Source: Pyropia haitanensis (lineage: Eukaryota; Rhodophyta; Bangiophyceae; Bangiales; Bangiaceae). Taken from it: a stretch of 64,000 nucleotides of DNA. The stretch's first letter is position 1, and each line of letters opens with the position of its first letter. A program made the translations under genes and the position numbers. Under the pieces are notes generated by a model that saw only the letters and a list, made by a program, of their open reading frames with translations, was not told where the DNA came from and searched no databases. Of the stretch, positions 52,648 through 60,367 are shown piece by piece. The stretch is taken from assembly GCA_008729055.1 (NCBI GenBank), contig SDUX01000003.1:1-64000 (forward strand), written 5' to 3'.

Positions 52648-52722
52648 TCGCCAAAGCACAAAGTGCGCCCGCCACCCACTCGCGTCCGCACACTGGCGTG
52701 GACGGTGTGAGGGCGGAACTTT
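52648..52722 (+). repeat. Deletion cluster in an otherwise regular unit
   Basis: The unit anchored at 52125 is only 665 bp. Between AAAGTCG (about 52648) and GGCGGAACTTTG (about 52722) several short pieces are missing, including most of AACAGTGGCC and the left hairpin arm (GTTCCGCCAGTC is reduced to GTCCG). The right arm is intact except for one T lost just after it. Neighbouring units are normal. Confidence 0.8.
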
Positions 52723-53537
52723 GTCGCCGACCGTCACGCCTGGCTGTCGGGACCCCCACGTGGCAAAAACCATTCCACAAAATTGACACGTGGACACCGG
52801 CGCTCCACAAAATACTCGTTGCATCCAACGGACGCGCCAACGAACGGGTCGGCCAACCACCCCATGCACGACGGTGCGGGTGGAACCTCGGACGTCGAGC
52901 GGGCGGATGTATGGCTGGAATAAAGGATGCGAGCGAATTCGGCCGCCGGAGCGCGTGCTGCATTGCTGTACACGCGAAAGTGGGCAAAAGTGGGCAACAG
53001 TGGGCAAAAGTGGGTGAGAAGCGGCCTACCACCCCATGCACGACCGTGGGGGTCGAACCTCGGACATGGAGCGGGCGGATCTATGGCTGGAATGAAGGAT
53101 GCGCGCCAATTCGGCCGCCGGATGGTGTGCAGCATCGCTGTAGACGCAAAAGTGGGCAAAAGTGGGCAAAAGTGGGCAAAAGTGGGTAGGAAGTGGGTAA
53201 GAAGTGGGCAAAAAGTGGGCAAAAAGGGGGCCAAATTGGGACACAAATGGGCAATTGGGGGCAAGAACTTTCCATAACTGCAAAGAAAATTGAGCGAAAG
53301 TCGCCAGAAAGTGGTCCAACAGTGGCCACAAAGTGCGCCCCGCCACCCAAACTGTCCACTACGCGTTCCGCCAGTCACACTGGCGTGGACGGTGTGAGGG
53401 CGGAACTTTTGTCGCCGACCGTCACGCCTGGCTGTCGGGACCCCCACGTGGCAAAAACCATTCCACAAAATTGACACGTGGACACCGGCGCTCCACAAAA
53501 TACTCGTTGCATCCAACGGACGCGCCAACGAACGGGT

Positions 53538-53709
53538 CGGCCAACCACCCCATGCACGACGGTGCGGGTGGAACCTCGGACGTCGAGCGGGCGGATGTAT
53601 GGCTGGAATAAAGGATGCGAGCGAATTCGGCCGCCGGAGCGCGTGCTGCATTGCTGTACACGCAAAAGTGGGCAAAAGTGGGCAACAGTGGGCAAAAGTG
53701 GGTGAGAAG
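53538..53709 (+). repeat. Monomer A, 172 bp
   Basis: Runs from CGGCCAACCACCCC to GTGGGTGAGAAG. It aligns without gaps to the following 172 bp (monomer B), with about 19 differences in my hand count, or roughly 89 % identity. The body contains GGACGTCGAGCGGGCGG, ATGGCTGGAATAAAGG and GAATTCGGCCGCCGG. The tail is four GTGGG runs at 10-bp spacing (GGG at 53670, 53680, 53690, 53700). The size is close to nucleosomal spacing and to the 171-bp alpha-satellite monomer of primates; that comparison concerns length only, not sequence. Confidence 0.88.
53668..53702 (+). other. Four-run G-quadruplex motif, monomer A tail
   Basis: Four GGG runs are separated by three 7-nt spacers (CAAAAGT, CAACAGT, CAAAAGT), which meets the usual G3N1-7 rule for a potential quadruplex on the + strand. 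The same motif, with AAC or AGC in the middle spacer, recurs in nearly every unit. Folding is a prediction from the rule only. Confidence 0.7.
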
Positions 53710-53881
53710 CGGCCTACCACCCCATGCACGACCGTGGGGGTCGAACCTCGGACATGGAGCGGGCGGATCTATGGCTGGAATGAAGGATGCGCGCCAATTC
53801 GGCCGCCGGATGGTGTGCAGCATCGCTGTAGACGCAAAAGTGGGCAAAAGTGGGCAAAAGTGGGCAAAAGTGGGTAGGAAG
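53710..53881 (+). repeat. Monomer B, 172 bp
   Basis: Sibling of monomer A, starting CGGCCTACCACCCC and ending in GTGGGTAGGAAG. Differences from A concentrate around the middle, CCGGATGGTGTGCAGCATCG against CCGGAGCGCGTGCTGCATTG. It has CCAATTC where A has GAATTC, so EcoRI would cut A but not B. B keeps a perfect AAAAGTGGGC decamer run, and its tail runs on into the long G-rich tract. It is the best-preserved piece of the unit inside the disordered zone. Confidence 0.88.
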
Positions 53882-53949
53882 TGGGTAAGAAGTGGGCAAA
53901 AAGTGGGCAAAAAGGGGGCCAAATTGGGACACAAATGGGCAATTGGGGG
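53836..53949 (+). other. Long helically phased G-run/A-tract, monomer B tail
   Basis: GGG runs begin at 53842, 53852, 53862, 53872, 53883, 53894, 53905, 53914, 53926, 53937 and 53945. That is eleven runs with a mean step near 10.3 bp, close to the helical repeat of B-DNA. A-tracts of four or five bases alternate with them. The first four runs have 7-nt spacers and satisfy the quadruplex rule. Phased A-tracts are known to bend DNA, so this tract is expected to be curved or to set nucleosome position. It is present in every well-preserved unit. Confidence 0.78.
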
Positions 53950-54025
53950 CAAGAACTTTCCATAACTGCAAAGAAAATTGACGTGAAAGTCGCCAGAAAG
54001 TGGTCCAACAGTGGCCACAAAGTGC
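53882..54025 (+). repeat. Third segment: G-rich extension plus diverged monomer tail
   Basis: The first part continues the G-run pattern of monomer B. After the CCATAACTGC spacer, the stretch from GAAAGTCGCC to CACAAAGTGCG (about 53985-54025) aligns with the A tail: AAAGTCGCC, GAAAGTGG, AACAGTGG and AAAGTG correspond in order to AAAAGTGGGC, AAAAGTGGG, AACAGTGGG and AAAGTGGG. I infer a third, strongly diverged monomer whose head has been replaced or lost. The alignment is by eye and short, so the relationship is probable rather than proven. Confidence 0.5.
53980..53985 (+). other. Hypervariable hexamer site (GACGTG in this unit)
   Basis: The bases between GAAAATT and AAAGTCGCC are the most variable point of the unit. 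Forms seen are GAGACG, GAGGTG, GAGGCG, GAGCG, GACGTG, GACGG, GCGGTG and CACGTG. Flanking bases hardly change. It is the handiest single marker for typing copies. Confidence 0.8.
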
Positions 54026-54053
54026 GCCCCGCCACCCAAACTGTCCACTACGC

Positions 54054-54095
54054 GTTCCGCCAGTCACACTGGCGTGGACGGTGTGAGGGCGGAAC
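54054..54095. other. Hairpin, subfamily III form with perfect inner palindrome
   Basis: Outer arms GTTCCGCC (54054-54061) and GGCGGAAC (54088-54095) and inner arms TCACAC (54064-54069) and GTGTGA (54081-54086) are retained around an 11-nt loop. The change from CCG to CAG in subfamily III weakens the continuous stem. It also creates a competing perfect hairpin at 54058-54074: arms CGCCAGT and ACTGGCG around CAC. Variant copies with one base deleted (GTTCCGCCGTC) occur near 34955, 38259 and 41697. Confidence 0.78.
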
Positions 54096-54133
54096 TTTTG
54101 TCGCCGACCGTCACGCCTGGCTGTCGGGACCCC

Positions 54134-54169
54134 CACGTGGCAAAAACCATTCCACAAAATTGACACGTG
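54134..54169. other. Paired CACGTG palindromes 30 bp apart
   Basis: CACGTG occurs at 54134-54139 and 54164-54169, exactly 30 bp start to start, and the same pair is present in every intact unit of all three subfamilies. CACGTG is the core site of many bHLH and bZIP proteins (E-box/G-box). Thirty base pairs is about three helical turns, which would place two bound dimers on one face of the DNA. No promoter or gene is nearby, so a transcriptional role is not supported. Confidence 0.6.
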
Positions 54170-56046
54170 GACACCGGCGCTCCACAAAATACTCGTTGCA
54201 TCCAACGGACGCGCCAACGAACGGGTCGGCCAACCACCCCATGCACGACGGTGCGGGTGGAACCTCGGACGTCGAGCGGGCGGATGTATGGCTGGAATAA
54301 AGGATGCGAGCGAATTCGGCCGCCGGAGCGCGTGCTGCATTGCTGTACACGCGAAAGTGGGCAAAAGTGGGCAGCAGTGGGCAAAAGTGGGTGAGAAGCG
54401 GCCTACCACCCCATGCACGACCGTGGGGGTCGAACCTCGGACATGGAGCGGGCGGATCTATGGCTGGAATGAAGGATGCGCGCCAATTCGGCCGCCGGAT
54501 GGTGTGCAGCATCGCTGTAGACGCAAAAGTGGGCAAAAGTGGGCAAAAGTGGGCAAAAGTGGGTAGGAAGTGGGTAAGAAGTGGGCAAAAAGTGGGCAAA
54601 AAGGGGGCCAAATTGGGACACAAATGGGCAATTGGGGGCAAGAACTTTCCATAACTGCAAAGAAAATTGAGACGAAAGTCGCCAGAAAGTCGTCCAACAG
54701 TGGCCACAAAGTGCGCCCCGCCACCCAAACTGTCCACTACGCGTTCCGCCAGTCACACTGGCGTGGACGGTGTGAGGGCGGAACTTTTGTCGCCGACCGT
54801 CACGCCTGGCTGTCGGGACCCCCACGTGGCAAAAACCATTCCACAAAATTGACACGTGGACACCGGCGCTCCACAAAATACTCGTTGCATCCAACGGACG
54901 CGCCAACGAACGGGTCGGCCAACCACCCCATGCACGACGGTGCGGGTGGAACCTCGGACGTCGAGCGGGCGGATGTATGGCTGGAATAAAGGATGCGAGC
55001 GAATTCGGCCGCCGGAGCGCGTGCTGCATTGCTGTACACGCAAAAGTGGGCAAAAGTGGGCAACAGTGGGCAAAAGTGGGTGAGAAGCGGCCTACCACCC
55101 CATGCACGACCGTGGGGGTCGAACCTCGGACATGGAGCGGGCGGATCTATGGCTGGAATGAAGGATGCGCGCCAATTCGGCCGCCGGATGGTGTGCAGCA
55201 TCGCTGTAGACGCAAAAGTGGGCAAAAGTGGGCAAAAGTGGGCAAAAGTGGGTAGGAAGTGGGTAAGAAGTGGGCAAAAAGTGGGCAAAAAGGGGGCCAA
55301 ATTGGGACACAAATGGGCAATTGGGGGCAAGAACTTTCCATAACTGCAAAGAAAATTGAGACGAAAGTCGCCAGAAAGTCGTCCAACAGTGGCCACAAAG
55401 TGCGCCCCGCCACCCAAACTGTCCACTACGCGTTCCGCCAGTCACACTGGCGTGGACGGTGTGAGGGCGGAACTTTTGTCGCCGACCGTCACGCCTGGCT
55501 GTCGGGACCCCCACGTGGCAAAAACCATTCCACAAAATTGACACGTGGACACCGGCGCTCCACAAAATACTCGTTGCATCCAACGGACGCGCCAACGAAC
55601 GGGTCGGCCAACCACCCCATGCACGACGGTGCGGGTGGAACCTCGGACGTCGAGCGGGCGGATGTATGGCTGGAATAAAGGATGCGAGCGAATTCGGCCG
55701 CCGGAGCGCGTGCTGTATTGCTGTACACGCAAAAGTGGGCAAAAGTGGGCAACAGTGGGCAAAAGTGGGTGAGAAGCGGCCTACCACCCCATGCACGACC
55801 GTGGGGGTCGAACCTCGGACATGGAGCGGGCGGATCTATGGCTGGAATGAAGGATGCGCGCCAATTCGGCCGCCGGATGGTGTGCAGCATCGCTGTAGAC
55901 GCAAAAGTGGGCAAAAGTGGGCAAAAGTGGGCAAAAGTGGGTAGGAAGTGGGTAAGAAGTGGGCAAAAAGTGGGCAAAAAGGGGGCCAAATTGGGACACA
56001 AATGGGCAATTGGGGGCAAGAACTTTCCATAACTGCAAAGAAAATT

Positions 56047-56052
56047 CACGTG
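56047..56052. other. Third CACGTG box at the variable hexamer (edge-type units)
   Basis: Here the hexamer site reads CACGTG within the 10-bp palindrome TTCACGTGAA, giving the unit three CACGTG boxes. The same form is found at 537, 2604, 3292, 56736, 61559, 62248, 62937 and 63626, so it is confined to the first 3.5 kb and to the region beyond 56 kb. A further CACGTG at 34215 comes from a copy with a local deletion. Confidence 0.75.
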
Positions 56053-59000
56053 AAAGTCGCCAGAAAGTGGTCCAACAGTGGCCACAAAGTGCGCCCCGCC
56101 ACCCAAACTGTCCACTACGCGTTCCGCCAGTCACACTGGCGTGGACGGTGTGAGGGCGGAACTTTTGTCGCCGACCGTCACGCCTGGCTGTCGGGACCCC
56201 CACGTGGCAAAAACCATTCCACAAAATTGACACGTGGACACCGGCGCTCCACAAAATACTCGTTGCATCCAACGGACGCGCCAACGAACGGGTCGGCCAA
56301 CCACCCCATGCACGACGGTGCGGGTGGAACCTCGGACGTCGAGCGGGCGGATGTATGGCTGGAATAAAGGATGCGAGCGAATTCGGCCGCCGGAGCGCGT
56401 GCTGTATTGCTGTACACGCAAAAGTGGGCAAAAGTGGGCAACAGTGGGCAAAAGTGGGTGAGAAGCGGCCTACCACCCCATGCACGACCGTGGGGGTCGA
56501 ACCTCGGACATGGAGCGGGCGGATCTATGGCTGGAATGAAGGATGCGCGCCAATTCGGCCGCCGGATGGTGTGCAGCATCGCTGTAGACGCAAAAGTGGG
56601 CAAAAGTGGGCAAAAGTGGGCAAAAGTGGGTAGGAAGTGGGTAAGAAGTGGGCAAAAAGTGGGCAAAAAGGGGGCCAAATTGGGACACAAATGGGCAATT
56701 GGGGGCAAGAACTTTCCATAACTGCAAAGAAAATTCACGTGAAAGTCGCCAGAAAGTGGTCCAACAGTGGCCACAAAGTGCGCCCCGCCACCCAAACTGT
56801 CCACTACGCGTTCCGCCAGTCACACTGGCGTGGACGGTGTGAGGGCGGAACTTTTGTCGCCGACCGTCACGCCTGGCTGTCGGGACCCCCACGTGGCAAA
56901 AACCATTCCACAAAATTGACACGTGGACACCGGCGCTCCACAAAATACTCGTTGCATCCAACGGACGCGCCAACGAACGGGTCGGCCAACCACCCCATGC
57001 ACGACGGTGCGGGTGGAACCTCGGACGTCGAGCGGGCGGATGTATGGCTGGAATAAAGGATGCGAGCGAATTCGGCCGCCGGAGCGCGTGCTGCATTGCT
57101 GTACACGCGAAAGTGGGCAAAAGTGGGCAGCAGTGGGCAAAAGTGGGTGAGAAGCGGCCTACCACCCCATGCACGACCGTGGGGGTCGAACCTCGGACAT
57201 GGAGCGGGCGGATCTATGGCTGGAACGAAGTATGCGCGCCAATTCGGCCGCCGGATGGTGTGCAGCATCGCTGTAGACGCAAAAGTGGGCAAAAGTGGGC
57301 AAAAGTGGGCAAAAGTGGGTAGGAAGTGGGTAAGAAGTGGGCAAAAAGTGGGCAAAAAGGGGGCCAAATTGGGACACAAATGGGCAATTGGGGGCAAGAA
57401 CTTTCCATAACTGCAAAGAAAATTGAGACGAAAGTCGCCAGAAAGTCGTCCAACAGTGGCCACAAAGTGCGCCCCGCCACCCAAACTGTCCACTGCGCGT
57501 TCCGCCCGTCACACTGGCGTGGACGGTGTGAGGGCGGAACTTTTGTCGCCGACCGTCACGCCTGGCTGTCGGGACCCCCACGTGGCAAAAACCATTCCAC
57601 AAAATTGACACGTGGAAACCGGCGCTCCACAAAATACTCGTTGCATCCAACGGACGCGCCAACGAACGGGTCGGCCAACCACCCCATGCACGACGGTGCG
57701 GGTGGAACCTCGGACGTCGAGCGGGCGGATGTATGGCTGGAATAAAGGATGCGAGCGAATTCGGCCGCCGGAGCGCGTGCTGCATTGCTGTACACGCGAA
57801 AGTGGGCAAAAGTGGGCAACAGTGGGCAAAAGTGGGTGAGAAGCGGCCTACCACCCCATGCACGACCGTGGGGGTCGAACCTCGGACATGGAGCGGGCGG
57901 ATCTATGGCTGGAATGAAGGATGCGCGCCAATTCGGCCGCCGGATGGTGTGCAGCATCGCTGTAGACGCAAAAGTGGGCAAAAGTGGGCAAAAGTGGGCA
58001 AAAGTGGGTAGGAAGTGGGTAAGAAGTGGGCAAAAAGTGGGCAAAAAGGGGGCCAAATTGGGACACAAATGGGCAATTGGGGGCAAGAACTTTCCATAAC
58101 TGCAAAGAAAATTGAGACGAAAGTCGCCAGAAAGTCGTCCAACAGTGGCCACAAAGTGCGCCCCGCCACCCAAACTGTCCACTACGCGTTCCGCCAGTCA
58201 CACTGGCGTGGACGGTGTGAGGGCGGAACTTTTGTCGCCGACCGTCACGCCTGGCTGTCGGGACCCCCACGTGGCAAAAACCATTCCACAAAATTGACAC
58301 GTGGACACCGGCGCTCCACAAAATACTCGTTGCATCCAACGGACGCGCCAACGAACGGGTCGGCCAACCACCCCATGCACGACGGTGCGGGTGGAACCTC
58401 GGACGTCGAGCGGGCGGATGTATGGCTGGAATAAAGGATGCGAGCCAATTCGGCCGCCGGAGCGCGTGCTGCATTGCTGTACACGCGAAAGTGGGCAAAA
58501 GTGGGCAGCAGTGGGCAAAAGTGGGTGAGAAGCGGCCTACCACCCCATGCACGACCGTGGGGGTCGAACCTCGGACATGGAGCGGGCGGATCTATGGCTG
58601 GAATGAAGGATGCGCGCCAATTCGGCCGCCGGATGGTGTGCAGCATCGCTGTAGACGCAAAAGTGGGCAAAAGTGGGCAAAAGTGGGCAAAAGTGGGTAG
58701 GAAGTGGGTAAGAAGTGGGCAAAAAGTGGGCAAAAAGGGGGCCAAATTGGGACACAAATGGGCAATTGGGGGCAAGAACTTTCCATAACTGCAAAGAAAA
58801 TTGAGACGAAAGTCGCCAGAAAGTCGTCCAACAGTGGCCACAAAGTGCGCCCCGCCACCCAAACTGTCCACTGCGCGTTCCGCCCGTCACACTGGCGTGG
58901 ACGGTGTGAGGGCGGAACTTTTGTCGCCGACCGTCACACCTGGCTGTCGGGACCCCCACGTGGCAAAAACCATTCCACAAAATTGACACGTGGACACCGG

Positions 59001-60367
59001 CGCTCCACAAAATACTCGTTGCATCCAACGGACGCGCCAACGAACGGGTCGGCCAACCACCCCATGCACGACGGTGCGGGTGGAACCTCGGACGTCGAGC
59101 GGGCGGATGTATGGCTGGAATAAAGGATGCGAGCCAATTCGGCCGCCGGAGCGCGTGCTGCATTGCTGTACACGCGAAAGTGGGCAAAAGTGGGCAGCAG
59201 TGGGCAAAAGTGGGTGAGAAGCGGCCTACCACCCCATGCACGACCGTGGGGGTCGAACCTCGGACATGGAGCGGGCGGATCTATGGCTGGAATGAAGGAT
59301 GCGCGCCAATTCGGCCGCCGGATGGTGTGCAGCATCGCTGTAGACGCAAAAGTGGGCAAAAGTGGGCAAAAGTGGGCAAAAGTGGGTAGGAAGTGGGTAA
59401 GAAGTGGGCAAAAAGTGGGCAAAAAGGGGGCCAAATTGGGACACAAATGGGCAATTGGGGGCAAGAACTTTCCATAACTGCAAAGAAAATTGAGACGAAA
59501 GTCGCCAGAAAGTCGTCCAACAGTGGCCACAAAGTGCGCCCCGCCACCCAAACTGTCCACTACGCGTTCCGCCAGTCACACTGGCGTGGACGGTGTGAGG
59601 GCGGAACTTTTGTCGCCGACCGTCACGCCTGGCTGTCGGGACCCCCACGTGGCAAAAACCATTCCACAAAATTGACACGTGGACACCGGCGCTCCACAAA
59701 ATACTCGTTGCATCCAACGGACGCGCCAACGAACGGGTCGGCCAACCACCCCATGCACGACGGTGCGGGTGGAACCTCGGACGTCGAGCGGGCGGATGTA
59801 TGGCTGGAATAAAGGATGCGAGCGAATTCGGCCGCCGGAGCGCGTGCTGTATTGCTGTACACGCAAAAGTGGGCAAAAGTGGGCAACAGTGGGCAAAAGT
59901 GGGTGAGAAGCGGCCTACCACCCCATGCACGACCGTGGGGGTCGAACCTCGGACATGGAGCGGGCGGATCTATGGCTGGAACGAAGTATGCGCGCCAATT
60001 CGGCCGCCGGATGGTGTGCAGCATCGCTGTAGACGCAAAAGTGGGCAAAAGTGGGCAAAAGTGGGCAAAAGTGGGTAGGAAGTGGGTAAGAAGTGGGCAA
60101 AAAGTGGGCAAAAAGGGGGCCAAATTGGGACACAAATGGGCAATTGGGGGCAAGAACTTTCCATAACTGCAAAGAAAATTGAGACGAAAGTAGCCAGAAA
60201 GTCGTCCAACAGTGGCCACAAAGTGCGCCCCGCCACCCAAACTGTCCACTACGCGTTCCGCCAGTCACACTGGCGTGGACGGTGTGAGGGCGGAACTTTT
60301 GTCGCCGACCGTCACGCCTGGCTGTCGGGACCCCCACGTGGCAAAAACCATTCCACAAAATTGACAC

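Larger units (their letters stand above)
53478..54166 (+). repeat. Reference unit used for the anatomy (subfamily III)
   Basis: This intact 689-bp copy shows the full plan in order: CACGTGG box, a 60-bp lead-in containing GCGCCAACGAACGG, monomer A, monomer B with the long G-rich tract, the CCATAACTGC spacer with the variable hexamer (GACGTG here, 53980-53985), a diverged third tail, the hairpin, and the next pair of CACGTG boxes. All other clean units can be laid on it with substitutions and one-base indels only. Per-unit landmarks for a restriction map are one GACGTC in monomer A and, in most copies, one GAATTC. Confidence 0.9.
54026..54226 (+). repeat. Fourth segment: diverged monomer head with hairpin and box pair
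   Basis: CGCCCCGCCACCC lines up with the monomer head CGGCCTACCACCCC. Further on, GACGGTGTGAGGGCGGAAC lines up with GACGGTGCGGGTGGAACC, and CTGGCTGTC with ATGGCTGGA. The offset to monomer A is about three times 172 bp. Beyond that, the sequence to the start of the next monomer A carries the CACGTG boxes and shows no clear monomer similarity. The assignment to a fourth ancestral monomer is inference from spacing and short matches. Confidence 0.45.
36991..60367 (+). repeat. Subfamily III block (34 anchored units)
   Basis: Anchors run from 36991 (37677, 38365, 39054, 39741, 40430, 41117, 41803, 42487, 43176, 43864, 44553, 45241, 45930, 46619, 47306, 47995, 48684, 49372, 50061, 50749, 51437, 52125, 52790, then every 689 bp from 53478) to 59679. 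Markers are CGTGGACACCGG, CACAAAATACTCG, ACTACGCGTTCCGCCAGTC, CACGCCTGG and AAAACCATTCC. Monomer A ends either CGCAAAAG...CAACAG or CGCGAAAG...CAGCAG, and the hexamer after GAAAATT varies (GAGACG, GAGCG, GACGTG, GACGG, CACGTG). These choices are shuffled between units without an obvious fixed multi-unit period. From 53478 onward every step is exactly 689 bp. Confidence 0.93.

Noticed and set aside
53523..53536. CENP-B box candidate around CGCCAACGAACGG
   Set aside because: The minus strand reads TTCGTTGG, matching one half of the 17-bp box, but the required A and CGGG positions of the other half are absent.
53836..53949. Telomeric repeat
   Set aside because: The GTGGGCAAAA decamer is confined to one part of each unit and does not form a continuous terminal array, nor does it match common telomere repeats.
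54054..54095. Rho-independent terminator
   Set aside because: The stem is strong, but only four T follow, there is no upstream gene, and the context is a eukaryotic-type satellite.
54134..54169. Gene promoter with G-boxes
   Set aside because: The boxes recur in every unit with no transcription unit, TATA-like element or coding sequence nearby.
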